64,000 nucleotides of DNA, taken from NCBI GenBank assembly GCA_034423115.1, contig DAOUJD010000085.1, forward strand, positions 21,595 through 85,594, given 5' to 3'. Positions 1 through 10,158 of the stretch are shown piece after piece. Within the stretch, counting starts at the first letter, position 1. The number at the start of each line of letters is the position of its first letter. Position numbers and translations under genes: made by a program. The notes beneath the pieces were generated by a model. That model was not told the DNA's origin and ran no database searches. It saw nothing but the letters and a program-made list of their open reading frames with translations. Origin of the DNA: Bin87 sp034423115 (GTDB taxonomy: Bacteria > Chloroflexota > Dehalococcoidia > Lucifugimonadales > UBA3495).

Positions 1-3000
1 GCCGGAGCTCCAACCACGGTGTAAGGCGGGATCCCACCCTCGGAAAGACGGTTACGCGGGCATACGTCCACAACCGGGTTGTCGCTGCACTCATAGAACA
101 GGAGGTACACATCACCGGAAGCGCCGGCCATGTCAGGCGTCACCACCACTTTGGCGCTACCTGCAGAAGTAGCCACAACGGGCAAAACGCGCTCAAAAAG
201 CCCGAGACGAGCCAGCTGCGCCTCCGGCGAGTCAACGCCGCCGACTCGTCGCATGTTGACCAAGTCCAAGCCGTCGCTGCGACCGCCGGTGGCATAGACG
301 ATGAACTTCTGGTAATTGCCGGAACCGGAATTCTTGACCAGCACATCAACTGCACCCAGCGTGGACGGGCTACACGCCCCGCCTTGCACCAGGCGCTCCG
401 GCCAAACGCCGTTGTCACCGGTACCCCTGGTCACCGAACACTCAGTGGGACGGGATGTCTGGGTGCGGCGCGGCAAAGAGACCGGCTCATCCTCATCAGT
501 TCCCAGAGCCGCGTTGCCAAAGTCAACGGTAAATCGCTGCGAGTACCGGACAACCTTGTTGGAGTCAGACGTCTCAACTCCGAACGGGCCAGATTCATCA
601 TCGAGATCAGGCCTGCTGAAAGAGACCTCCACCCCGGACCCGGAACCTTCCTCCAGATCAGTGCAAGTCGGCGCGTTGTTGCCATGCCAAGGCAGGCACG
701 GCACGATAAACAAATGCACCAGCCCCTGCTTGTCGGCGTACTCCCGGGAGATGGTCAAAGAACGCCCTGACTGAAATTCGCCAATCGTCGGCGGCACGTA
801 GACCTCAGCATCGGGGTCGGTATTAGCCAACGCCAAGCCAAGCAAACGCCTGGTTCCACTACCGGGGCGGGCATCAGAAGTCCCGTAGTCCCAACCACCG
901 ATGGCCACCCGGCGCCAACGGATGTCCGAATCATCGGAACGGTAATCGTGCTCCGCCGGCATGCCGGAGACGTAGACCGCAAAGTGGGCAGCCTGCCCGT
1001 CATGCCAAGAACGGTCGGACTCTGACCAGTCCGGATGAGCTTCAGGAGTGAAGAAGGTCACCTCGGCAGTATCGCCTGTGGCTTCCAAGCGACCGGCATC
1101 GCGCACCAACCAATGCTCTGCGCCACGCGGGTTGCCGTCACCGCCGAGCACTCCGTAGTACCGGTCCATGCCGTCGTCCTGCTCATCAGGGATGTACGGC
1201 AACAACAAGATTTTGCCGTCATCATCGTCCTCACCACCGTAGCCCAGCTCCCAGTCAATGACAAAGCCGTAGAAAGACCGCGCCGCGTTGTAGCGGGCGC
1301 TGCCCCAGTCAACGCCGCCGACAAAAGCCTGCACAGGACCGAAGCCACACAGCAAGTCCGTCGTCACATACTGAACGGTGGCCGTATCAACAGCCTCAGT
1401 AGGCGGATCAGTGGTCTCATTCGGGTCAACAAACCCAGTGGAGGGAATCAGCGTGGCAGCGGCGCGAAGCTTGGCGTCACAAGAATCCACTGCCGACTTC
1501 GTGAACGCAGAAACGCCAGCCGCCACCTCATTGTGGCACTCAATGTCGTAAGTCCGAGAGTACGTGTAACCAGTGCGTTCAGGATCAACCGGCGTCCTGG
1601 TAACGGTCACATCCACCTTGGTGCAAGTCAGGCCCCGACCCGAGATAACGCTGTGCTGCCCCCAAGCCAAGCGCAAAGGCTCCAGCTTGGCGTCCTCAAC
1701 CGCATCGGAATCCGCAGCATCGAAATTCACTCCGGACACCGTGGCACGACTGCAGTCGGCAAGCGCACGCTTGTTGCGAGCTACCTCGACATCCGTGAAT
1801 ACCTCAGGGTTGCGCTGCAAATAATCCTTATTGCACTCCACAAAGGCAACGAAGGTCTTACCGTCCTGGTTGGCGGTATTGCGATCAATCGTGAACTCGT
1901 AGAAACCACCGGAACGAGCACCAGACTGATCAAGCACGACACCGGTGCCGTCCAGATGCTCCTCATGTATGGCGAAGTCGCCAGTCGAGCTAGCGCCGGT
2001 TCCACTGCCGGCAGTCAGACGCCAGAGGTCCACGGGCCCCGAGAACATGGCGAAGCGCCCACGCTCACGCCCCTGCGACAACGGCTCGAAATCCAATCGG
2101 AAGGAAAGCTCATCGCCCGGCACCTGCACGGCGCCGCCCGTCGCAACCTCATAGCCAACCCGCCAAGGCTCAGCGGAAAGCTCGGAATTCAAGACCCACT
2201 CGCATCCCGACACGCTGACCGTTTCCAGAGACGGCTCCACGCAATGGTACAAAGCACCAGCAGTCTGAATCAACGAACCCACAGTCGTAGCTGCCGTGCC
2301 TCGGTACTGCGGCATGGCCCAATGCGAGCTGCCCACCGACTGCTTCGCGTGCAAAACCCGGAACGCATCGGGCAACTTGCCAGAGGCAGCACTCATGGTG
2401 CCCACACCAGGATCAGCGTTCTTCAACCAGACCCGGTAAGTGTCAGACAAGGGATGAACGGTAAACCGCAATGGCTTATTAGCTACGCCCTTCCCGTTCT
2501 CATCAACGATGCAAAGGTAATTCACGCCGATGTCGAACAAACTGGTAGACACAGGAATGCCCTGGAAGCTAGCTTCCAGCCCATTCGTGCCAGCGGTGCC
2601 ACTCGTGAAGTCACCGTCCACTACCTGAAACGCAGCAACGCGCCCCACATGGCAGGAAACCGGAGGACCATCGTCAATGCTTGCAGGAACCCGGTAGACC
2701 CACACCTTACCCCCGGCCAAACCAGAATTGCCCAGCAGCACAACATTGACCTTGTCCCCCACGTACGCCCAATTCGAGCCCGGAGAACCGCGGTCTTTGT
2801 CCAGCGTGAAGCCCGTCAACAAAGCGTTTGCAGTCACCGTGACGTTCACCGAAGACGCAGACCCCCCACCACCCACGACGTGGGAAATCACAGCGGAACC
2901 AGCCTCCACGCCGTTCACCGTAACCGTCTTCCTACCGCCGTCACCGTTCACCGACAAGTCAACGGCGGACGGCGACACCGATGCTATGGAATCGTCCGAA

Positions 3001-5828
3001 CTCGCAACCCGCACATTGGTAGTGCCACTGCCGCTGCCGCTGGTACGCACCAAATCGTAAGTGCCAGTGCCACCGACTCCGATGTTCAACGAACTGGTGC
3101 TGACCGTCACCACGGGCGCACTAGCACTGACGGTAACGCGGACATTGCCGACAGCCACGTTGCCGAAGTGGGCGCCATCAGCGCGATGCACGATAGACAC
3201 CGGGTCACCCACGGCAACGCCGTAAACCCGGAAAGACTGAGGAATAGCCCAATTATCGGACGTGAATGTACGAAAAGCAGGCGAAACCGTAACCTTCGTA
3301 TCGTCATCACTGACCGCAGTCACGGTCACGTCAGCAGCCGGCCTTGACCCCAACACGACGCTATAGGTTCCTGAACCGTTCACTCCGAGATCAAGCACAC
3401 CTGGCTCAATGGAAACACCAGACCCTGCCCCAGGCAGGACAGTGACACCCACCGTGCCAACAGAAGTGCTGCCAATCACATGCGAAACCGTAGCGTGACC
3501 GCCGCTGACCCCACTAACCGTCACCGGCTGAGGTACATACCAATTATCAGCAGTGAACGTCAACGACGACGGGGACACCGTAGCCACATCCGTAGGCAAG
3601 CTGGAAATGCTCACGGAGACATCGCCCGGCGGCCTAGCCTTCAGACGTACGGTATAGACAGCAGTGCCGGCGGAGCTCAACGAAACCGAGTTACTGGAGA
3701 AAACCACATCAGTGGTGTCGTCGTCCAGCACCAACAACGTAAAGTCCGGCACATCCACATCGCTGTAGCCGCCACCGGAAATACCGTGCGAGAAAGTCAC
3801 CCCACGAGTGCCGTTCACGTCGCTGTCGTCCACTGCATGAACACCCACGGTCTGCGGAATTCTCCAATTGGACGGAGTAAACACCAAACGGGAACGACCA
3901 GTACTACGAGCAGTGTAATCATCAGCCGGCTCGGTAATCGATGGAAAACCACCAGACACATTGGAAAGACCGCTGACCCAAATGGTCACGTCATCCACCG
4001 GCTTGGACCCCAAGCGAACCGAGTAGCCGCCGCTGGCGCCTTCAAGCAAACCCAAAGAAGACGGAGCCACCACGACGGACCACGCATCCGAGTCCGCAAC
4101 ACGTACCGACACGGAGTCCACCTCCGACAACCTGTCGTAACCGCCGCCAGAAACCCGGTGGGTAAATACTGCCCGCACAACGTCGCTAGTGGCTACGTCG
4201 TCACGGATCGAACGAACCACCACCGTCTGCTCAGAACTCCAATTCAACGTAGTGAAGGTAAGCGTAGGCGGGGAGGCCGTCACGGCGGACGGATTGGAGC
4301 CAGATACCACCACCTGAACGTTGCCCGTGGGCCGACTCGCCAGTTTGACCGTATACGTTCCGGTGCTCCCTTCCTGGACCTCCAAATCAGTTGCCGAAAC
4401 GTCAACACCCGCATCGCCAGGAAAATTGTCGTCATCAGGCACCACCACCCCAACGTAATACTGCACGCTGCCGCCCACCCGATGCACCACATCAGCGGAG
4501 CGAGCACCGGGCAAATTCGCAGAATCATCAACGCCGGCCACAGTCACCGCACGCGGCACACTCCAGTTATCAGCCGTAAACGTCAACGACGCAGGCGAAA
4601 CCTTGGCCACGCCCGTAACCGAGCTGGAAATTCTCACTACAACATCACCTGCCGGCGCAGACGACAAATGCACGGTGTAAGTATCGGCCGAACCTTCGGT
4701 CACCGACAAAGCAGACTTAGACACCACGAGCTGGGAGCTGGGGTAGGGATCGACATTCGCCAAGTTGACGGAAACCGACTCAGTGAGCCCGTCATAACCA
4801 CCGCCAGCAGCCGCATTACGGATGGACACACTACGGCTGACCGTAGCTGAATTGTCGCGCACGCCCGTAACCGTAACCGTCTGGGCATCACTCCAGTTGT
4901 CATCGGTAAACGTAAGCGTGAGTGGAGAAACCGTAGCCTTGGCCATGTCGGCACTGTTTACAGTCACCGTCACGTCAGCAGTCGGCTTGGAATTGAGCGA
5001 AACCTGGTAAGTGCCAGAGGCATCCTCACGGAATGCCAAGCGGCTCGTGGACAACCCAATACCCTTGAGATCATCGTCTCGCACGGTCACGGTAGTGTCC
5101 GGCACAGAAACGACACCGTAATCGCCGCCAGTGACGGTGTAACTGATCAATGCCGAACGAGCATCACCATCCTCGTCGTCACGCACCCCACGCACGACCA
5201 CCGTCTGGGGCACGCTCCAATCGCTGGCACTGAAACTCAGTGAGGCAGGCGACACTTCAGCGACATAAACACCGTCGCTGGAGAGGTAAATCGACACTGG
5301 GCCAGTCGGCTCGGAATCGAGATTCACTAGATAGGCGACATCATCGCCTTCAGCCACGCTCAAAGAACCCGCGGGAACGTTAACCCCACGGGCATCATCG
5401 TCGTTGATGGTAGCCACCAAGGTCTCAGCGGAATCGAACGGTGTCCCACCAACGGCGCGCAGCTCGTACGACACCGTAGCTCGTCTGTCGTCAAGGTCCT
5501 GATCGTCATTGGCCGCTGCAAAGTAGACCGTCTGATTGCGGTTCCAGTTGGAATCATCAAACTCCAGCAACGAAGGGCCGACCGAAGCATGCCCGCCGCC
5601 GGCGGTCAGATACGGTCTCACGAAGAACTTTCCAGTCGGTGCCTGACTCAGACGCAACGAGTAGGAAACAACATCCCCCTCGGACACCGTCACCGTCATC
5701 TTCGAAACGACTACATCCGGCGCAGCCTGCGCCGACGCCGGCCGTACGCCGGAACCCCAGTAGAAGACCGCCCCCAGCAGCAACGCCAACGCCAAGGCTG
5801 GCCACATCCTGAAAATCCTGCTCGACAT
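1..5828 (-). CDS. Giant secreted Calx-beta-like repeat protein (partial, C-terminus off the left edge)
   Basis: One uninterrupted minus-strand frame runs from an ATG at 5828 to the window edge, about 1942 residues, with no stop. The ATG has a GGGAG ribosome site 8 nt upstream. The N-terminus (basic MSSRIFR, hydrophobic stretch, ending ASAQA) is a Sec signal peptide. Residues about 37-995 hold roughly nine modules of 100-110 residues. Each has the pattern [V/T]xEGxxxxYxVxLxxxPxxDV, then SPxxLTFTxxNW, xPQTVTV and an acidic DDD junction, as in Calx-beta-like domains of bacterial adhesins. Residues about 996-1942 are a non-repetitive, cysteine-containing region I do not recognise. It is likely exported and extracellular, and adhesion is an inference. 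The modules diverge clearly from one another, so this is not a recent tandem expansion. Confidence 0.85.
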   Translation of the reverse strand, partial: MSSRIFRMWPALALALLLGAVFYWGSGVRPASAQAAPDVVVSKMTVTVSEGDVVSYSLRLSQAPTGKFFVRPYLTAGGGHASVGPSLLEFDDSNWNRNQTVYFAAANDDQDLDDRRATVSYELRAVGGTPFDSAETLVATINDDDARGVNVPAGSLSVAEGDDVAYLVNLDSEPTGPVSIYLSSDGVYVAEVSPASLSFSASDWSVPQTVVVRGVRDDEDGDARSALISYTVTGGDYGVVSVPDTTVTVRDDDLKGIGLSTSRLAFREDASGTYQVSLNSKPTADVTVTVNSADMAKATVSPLTLTFTDDNWSDAQTVTVTGVRDNSATVSRSVSIRNAAAGGGYDGLTESVSVNLANVDPYPSSQLVVSKSALSVTEGSADTYTVHLSSAPAGDVVVRISSSVTGVAKVSPASLTFTADNWSVPRAVTVAGVDDSANLPGARSADVVHRVGGSVQYYVGVVVPDDDNFPGDAGVDVSATDLEVQEGSTGTYTVKLASRPTGNVQVVVSGSNPSAVTASPPTLTFTTLNWSSEQTVVVRSIRDDVATSDVVRAVFTHRVSGGGYDRLSEVDSVSVRVADSDAWSVVVAPSSLGLLEGASGGYSVRLGSKPVDDVTIWVSGLSNVSGGFPSITEPADDYTARSTGRSRLVFTPSNWRIPQTVGVHAVDDSDVNGTRGVTFSHGISGGGYSDVDVPDFTLLVLDDDTTDVVFSSNSVSLSSAGTAVYTVRLKARPPGDVSVSISSLPTDVATVSPSSLTFTADNWYVPQPVTVSGVSGGHATVSHVIGSTSVGTVGVTVLPGAGSGVSIEPGVLDLGVNGSGTYSVVLGSRPAADVTVTAVSDDDTKVTVSPAFRTFTSDNWAIPQSFRVYGVAVGDPVSIVHRADGAHFGNVAVGNVRVTVSASAPVVTVSTSSLNIGVGGTGTYDLVRTSGSGSGTTNVRVASSDDSIASVSPSAVDLSVNGDGGRKTVTVNGVEAGSAVISHVVGGGGSASSVNVTVTANALLTGFTLDKDRGSPGSNWAYVGDKVNVVLLGNSGLAGGKVWVYRVPASIDDGPPVSCHVGRVAAFQVVDGDFTSGTAGTNGLEASFQGIPVSTSLFDIGVNYLCIVDENGKGVANKPLRFTVHPLSDTYRVWLKNADPGVGTMSAASGKLPDAFRVLHAKQSVGSSHWAMPQYRGTAATTVGSLIQTAGALYHCVEPSLETVSVSGCEWVLNSELSAEPWRVGYEVATGGAVQVPGDELSFRLDFEPLSQGRERGRFAMFSGPVDLWRLTAGSGTGASSTGDFAIHEEHLDGTGVVLDQSGARSGGFYEFTIDRNTANQDGKTFVAFVECNKDYLQRNPEVFTDVEVARNKRALADCSRATVSGVNFDAADSDAVEDAKLEPLRLAWGQHSVISGRGLTCTKVDVTVTRTPVDPERTGYTYSRTYDIECHNEVAAGVSAFTKSAVDSCDAKLRAAATLIPSTGFVDPNETTDPPTEAVDTATVQYVTTDLLCGFGPVQAFVGGVDWGSARYNAARSFYGFVIDWELGYGGEDDDDGKILLLPYIPDEQDDGMDRYYGVLGGDGNPRGAEHWLVRDAGRLEATGDTAEVTFFTPEAHPDWSESDRSWHDGQAAHFAVYVSGMPAEHDYRSDDSDIRWRRVAIGGWDYGTSDARPGSGTRRLLGLALANTDPDAEVYVPPTIGEFQSGRSLTISREYADKQGLVHLFIVPCLPWHGNNAPTCTDLEEGSGSGVEVSFSRPDLDDESGPFGVETSDSNKVVRYSQRFTVDFGNAALGTDEDEPVSLPRRTQTSRPTECSVTRGTGDNGVWPERLVQGGACSPSTLGAVDVLVKNSGSGNYQKFIVYATGGRSDGLDLVNMRRVGGVDSPEAQLARLGLFERVLPVVATSAGSAKVVVTPDMAGASGDVYLLFYECSDNPVVDVCPRNRLSEGGIPPYTVVGAP

Positions 5829-6144
5829 GCTGATCGCTCCCGCATCGGCCCAGACGGCACGCCGACCAAGCCACGTCGTTGATTTCCGGGATCATAACGA
5901 CGGGGATGCCATCAAACGGCCAATCTGCCCGGGAGCGCGTCCCTGCGACTCCACCTCGCCGTGCCGGCGCCAGCGCATTCCACAACCAGACGGCGGCGAA
6001 TTTCGTCCGCACATGGAACAGAACACGTTCGGCGAAAATCGCCGAAAAACTCGCACGCCCAGTTGAGGACAAACAGTGGGCACCTCCCTACTGTGATGGG
6101 CGCAATTTCCGTCGCGAGATCTCGTAGCGAGATCGCAACGGCCT
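5829..6144. other. Intergenic region upstream of the giant repeat protein
   Basis: About 315 bases between divergently oriented genes. It should hold the promoter of the repeat protein. No clear -35/-10 pair, operator or hairpin was recognised. Confidence 0.4.
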
Positions 6145-6396
6145 ATGGCGAAGAGGAAGCAGCAAATGATGAAACTGGTCAGCAGTTGGAGCCACTACCT
6201 GGACTTCGAGTGCAACGACTGCGGCGAGACCACATACGTGGACGCGGCGCGGAACTTTCCCGCCACGGTGACGTGTCGCTCCGACAGATGTCGATCTTCT
6301 CCCCAACAGATCGAAGCGGTCGCGAAAGGGGACCGTTTCGCCCTGATTGGATTACCGGCGGGCCACCGGGGTTGCTGGCAACCGTCACCAGCGTGA
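6145..6396 (+). CDS. Small putative zinc-ribbon protein
   Basis: An 83-residue frame with a four-cysteine pattern: FECNDCGE (Cys-x2-Cys) near residue 24 and TCRSDRC (Cys-x4-Cys) near residue 44, as expected of a zinc ribbon. The first 60 residues look protein-like. The tail (GLPAGHRGCWQPSPA) looks like read-through into non-coding DNA, so the gene may be truncated or frameshifted. A start at 6166, preceded by GAGG, is an alternative. No function can be assigned. Confidence 0.35.
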   Translation: MAKRKQQMMKLVSSWSHYLDFECNDCGETTYVDAARNFPATVTCRSDRCRSSPQQIEAVAKGDRFALIGLPAGHRGCWQPSPA

Positions 6397-6682
6397 CCAA
6401 GGCAACGACTGGAACCCCGCCGGCGGTGAACCCCGTACACCAAGAGAAACCGGCCTTACCGGTGCGCGGTAGATGGCGAAATTGCCGTGACCAAGCCAGT
6501 TCGGCAGTACTTCTTGTCCCGCGGAAGCCGTGTTCGCGACGGTGAGAATTGAAACGGTCAGCGGGTAATCTGTGTGCTGCACTGCTGTCGTCGTCCCCAT
6601 TCTATTGGTGCCAAAGGCACCGCTTGACCCACCCTGGACGGGTGAGTAGCATCAAACTCAAGACGACAGCGGAGCAATCACG

Positions 6683-7015
6683 ATGGTCACAACTCACGAA
6701 ACCCACGAGAAGGCCAAGGAAATCATTCAGGACGCCTTGGAAACCCAGTTCCAAGGGAAAGTCCATTTCCACGAAATCCGCATCACCGCAAGGCCGGGTG
6801 CCGACGACGACGAGTATCTGGACGTGCAGGCCATCTACACCGGCAAACCTTCTGACCTAGACCCACGCCTGTTGAACTCCCTGTACGCCACCATCGAGGA
6901 CGGCCTGAGGGCCATCGGCATCGAAACAGTCCCATCCATCTCGTACCGGGAGAAAACCGAGGATAGTGAATGGTCGAAACCGGTTGGAGTGTCTCCACCC
7001 AAGGAACAAACGTGA
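6683..7015 (+). CDS. Conserved-looking hypothetical protein, 110 aa
   Basis: A 110-residue soluble protein starting MVTTHETHEKAKEIIQ. It has an alternating helix/strand composition and no signal peptide or membrane segment. Its codon use resembles the substrate-binding gene downstream. The pattern KVHFHEIRI, EYLDVQAIYTG and IEDGLRAIGIE suggests a compact alpha/beta fold. I recognise no family. It stands alone, with 500 bases of apparent non-coding DNA after it. Confidence 0.55.
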   Translation: MVTTHETHEKAKEIIQDALETQFQGKVHFHEIRITARPGADDDEYLDVQAIYTGKPSDLDPRLLNSLYATIEDGLRAIGIETVPSISYREKTEDSEWSKPVGVSPPKEQT

Positions 7016-7543
7016 TGAGGTGGCAGACCCTCATCGCGGCCAGCCGATTGCTGACGTAGGGCATCGAGTCAGCGAATCAGAGGAAGGACGGTGATACTGG
7101 CTGAGGTTATGTTCGATACAATCGACCAAGAAGGCAGAACGCCGTTGAAATGTGGCTTACGCGCTTCGCCACAGCGCAACATAGGACGAGGGCAGAACGT
7201 GTGGAATCAACCCCTTCAGTCTGATCAGCCCCGAAGGAGAAACCCAATGAGCCGCGGCCTCTGCTCCTTGCCGATATTGGCTATAGGAGTTCCAGTCGGC
7301 GAATCCGCCGTACCCACGCCCGTCAGGCATTACCACGAAGGGTGGCACGCTGCTCGCCGCACCAACCGAGATTTGGCGTCTTACAAGCTTGGCGGAGTTG
7401 AAACAGAACCCCCAGGGCTGTTGCGCCAAGCACACAAATGGCCACTCCGCAGGCCGAACACCGACGCATCCAAGTGCTCGCCAGTCTGTTCCGGCGGGTA
7501 ATGGAACGCTCCTCGTCCAATGTCACCGCCCACCGGAGGACTC
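7016..7543. other. Intergenic region before the solute-binding lipoprotein gene
   Basis: Short open frames cross this stretch but their translations look random. It should contain the promoter of the solute-binding protein gene. A GGAGGA ribosome site lies at 7535-7540. Nothing else was recognised. Confidence 0.4.
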
Positions 7544-9940
7544 ATGCGTATTCTGTCAATGAAATGGATTGCTCCGCTTGCGGTTGCCACGCTTTTAGCC
7601 CTCGTTTTCGTCGCCTGCGGCGGCAACGGCGACGCTCCTGGCGCCGCTCCGCCCCAGCCCACCGCCGCCATGGTTGAACAACCGACTGCGGCAGCGACAG
7701 GGCAGCCCGGCGCGCCGATGGCGGTTCCTGACGAACCCTTCCGCGTCGGCGTGATGGAATCCCTCACCGGTCCCGGCGAGACCTACGGCAACGTATCCGT
7801 CCAGGCCAAGCAGATGGCCGTGGACGAAATCAACGCCGCCGGCGGCATCAACGGGCGCATGTTGGAACTCATCATCGAGGATTCGAAGTGCGCCGCCCAG
7901 GACGCCATCACCGCCTACAACAAGCTCACCGAAGTTGACGGCGTCAAGATCATCCTCGGAACCTCCTGCAGCGGCGCGATGCTGGGCGCCGCTCCCCTAG
8001 CAGAAGCCGACGGCGTGGTCCTTTTCTCCGGTCTGGCCACCAATCCAGACATCGCCCACGCCGGTGATTACATCTTCCGCACCGCCATGAGCGACCAGCA
8101 GCGGGGCCTTGAAACCGGCAACGTGATGTGGGCCGACGGCGTCCGCACGCTGGCGACAATCACCGAGCTCACCGACTACGCCGAGGGAATTCGCCGGACC
8201 TCCGTCGAGCAGTTCCTGAAGCTGGGCGGGGAGGTGGTTGCCGAGGAACGCTATGCCTCCGACATCACCGACTTCCGGACTTATCTCACCAAGCTGGTGA
8301 ACGCCAACGCCGACGCCGTTCACCTGGCCGCCCAGTCGGAATTCACCGGCGGGACAATCATAAAGCAACTGAGAGAATTGGGTTACGACGGCCCCATCTA
8401 CACCGAGGACGTGGGCGCCGGAACGACGGCGCTGGAGATCGCCGGCGAGGCAGCCACGGGCGTGAAGGCCATCCTGGCCGACATTGACCCGTCCAATGAG
8501 ACGGGACAGCAGGTGCTGCAAAACTTCCGGGACCGCTATGACTACCTGACCCTCTCGTGGTACGTGGGCTCGGCATACGACGACACCTACATCACCGCGG
8601 AGTGCCTGCGGCAAACCGACGACGACCAGGACGCCGACGCGTTCCGGGACTGCCTGTATGGAATCACCTGGAGCGGCGCGATAGGCGACAACTACAGCTT
8701 CGACGCCAACGGTGAAGTAGTTGGCCTGGCCAACGTGGTTGTCGAGATCCTGCCGGTAGCCCAGCGGACGGATGTGAACAACGGATACCGCGTCCTGGGC
8801 CCAGCCGGCAGCGATGCCGCCGTCACCGCCGTGCTCGCGCCCGCCGATCTGGAACCCTTCCGCATCGGCGCCATGGACGCCCTCACCGGCGTCGGTGAGT
8901 CCTACGGCAACCCCATCCTCAACGCCAAGCTCCTGGCCGTCGAGGAAATCAACACTGCCGGAGGCATCAACGGACGGCTGCTGGCCATTATTCCCGAGGA
9001 CTCGAAGTGCGCAGCCCAGGACGCCATCACCGCCTACAACAAGCTCACCGACGTGGACGGAGTGAAGATCATCCTGGGCACCACCTGCAGCGGAGCCATG
9101 CTGGGTGCGGCCCCATTGGCCGAAAGGGAGGGCGTGATCATGCTCTCCGCATCCGCCACCAGCCCCGACATCGCCGGCGCCGGCGACTACATCTTCCGCA
9201 CCGCCATCAACGACCTTCAACTGGGACAGGACACCGGAAACACGCTGATCTCCGACGGCATCCACCACCTGGCCACCATCACGGAAGCCACCGACTACGC
9301 CGAGGGCGCGCGTCGCACCACGGTGGCGCGGTTCGAGGAACTGGGCGGACACGTGGTGGCTGCGGAAAGCTACGCTTCCGACATCACCGACTTCCGCACC
9401 CAGTTGACCAAGCTGATCAACGCCGAACCGGACGCCATCTTCCTGGCCGCCCAGGGCGAGTTCTCGGGCGGAACCATCATCAAGCAGGTACGGGACCTGG
9501 GGTTTGAGGGCCCGCTCTACTCCGAGGTGGTGCCCACCCAGCCCGAGGCGTTGGGCATCGCCGGCGACGCCGCCACCGGCCTGAAGGCCATCGTGCCCAA
9601 CCCGGACCTCCAGACGCAGACCGGCAAAGACTTCCTCTCGAACTACGAAGCCCGCTACGGCACGGTGGCCACGCTGCCCTGGTTCCAGGGCTCAGCCTAC
9701 GACGACGTTTACATCACCGCCGAGTGCCTGGGCCGTACCGGAGACGACCAGGATTCCGATGGGTTCCGTGATTGTCTCTACGACCTGACGTGGAGCGGCG
9801 CCATCGGCGACGGTTACACCTTCGACTCCAACGGGGACGTGGCCGGTCTTTCCAACGTGGTAATCGAGATCCTGCCCGCCGACCAGCGCAACGACGACAA
9901 CCAGGGCCACCGCATCCTTGGGCCGGCTCCGACGCCTTAG
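7544..9940 (+). CDS. Tandem-domain ABC-type solute-binding lipoprotein (Leu/Ile/Val-binding family)
   Basis: 798 residues from an ATG at 7544, with GGAGGA 4 nt upstream. An ATG at 7520 is in frame but lies before the ribosome site. The N-terminus is a lipoprotein signal (hydrophobic run ending FVAC, lipidated Cys25) followed by a Pro/Thr/Ala linker. Two full periplasmic-binding domains of the branched-chain amino acid type (Peripla_BP_6) follow, at about residues 66-425 and 439-798. Both contain INAAGGINGR or a close variant, SKCAAQDAITAYNKL and TWSGAIGD, so the gene arose by internal duplication with a period of 1119 bp. Solute capture for an ABC importer is the family role, but no permease or ATPase genes are adjacent. 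The ligand is unknown, and two sites in one chain are unusual. Confidence 0.9.
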   Translation: MRILSMKWIAPLAVATLLALVFVACGGNGDAPGAAPPQPTAAMVEQPTAAATGQPGAPMAVPDEPFRVGVMESLTGPGETYGNVSVQAKQMAVDEINAAGGINGRMLELIIEDSKCAAQDAITAYNKLTEVDGVKIILGTSCSGAMLGAAPLAEADGVVLFSGLATNPDIAHAGDYIFRTAMSDQQRGLETGNVMWADGVRTLATITELTDYAEGIRRTSVEQFLKLGGEVVAEERYASDITDFRTYLTKLVNANADAVHLAAQSEFTGGTIIKQLRELGYDGPIYTEDVGAGTTALEIAGEAATGVKAILADIDPSNETGQQVLQNFRDRYDYLTLSWYVGSAYDDTYITAECLRQTDDDQDADAFRDCLYGITWSGAIGDNYSFDANGEVVGLANVVVEILPVAQRTDVNNGYRVLGPAGSDAAVTAVLAPADLEPFRIGAMDALTGVGESYGNPILNAKLLAVEEINTAGGINGRLLAIIPEDSKCAAQDAITAYNKLTDVDGVKIILGTTCSGAMLGAAPLAEREGVIMLSASATSPDIAGAGDYIFRTAINDLQLGQDTGNTLISDGIHHLATITEATDYAEGARRTTVARFEELGGHVVAAESYASDITDFRTQLTKLINAEPDAIFLAAQGEFSGGTIIKQVRDLGFEGPLYSEVVPTQPEALGIAGDAATGLKAIVPNPDLQTQTGKDFLSNYEARYGTVATLPWFQGSAYDDVYITAECLGRTGDDQDSDGFRDCLYDLTWSGAIGDGYTFDSNGDVAGLSNVVIEILPADQRNDDNQGHRILGPAPTP

Positions 9941-9989
9941 CCGGACTTTGTGGCTGATGCAGAGGCAGTACAGGCACAGGTAAAGCTGA

Positions 9990-10017
9990 CCGACCGGAAG
10001 AGGACTCAACCGGTCGG
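9990..10017. terminator. Possible bidirectional terminator hairpin
   Basis: CCGACCGG and CCGGTCGG form a perfect 8-bp stem with a 12-nt loop, placed between two convergent genes. There is no U-tract, so the call rests on position and stem strength only. Confidence 0.3.
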
Positions 10018-10158
10018 CGTCAACTACCTTGGACCGCCGATGGTCACCAAGATGGTGTCCATCGGCCGTTCCGTAGCCGATGCAGCCGTCGCAACGGCCG
10101 TTTCACAGCCGGTTGCGCAGTGGGCGGCCTCGACACCCCTCAGGGCAACGGAATCAGC

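Noticed and set aside
1035..3347. A 770-residue plus-strand open frame
   Set aside because: It is the shadow of the minus-strand repeat protein, whose frame is open over the whole 5.8 kb with a signal peptide and repeated modules. The plus-strand translation is Arg/His-rich and random.
7997..9352. A 451-residue minus-strand frame
   Set aside because: Antisense shadow of the tandem solute-binding protein gene; the Gly/Val-rich translation mirrors its codon bias.
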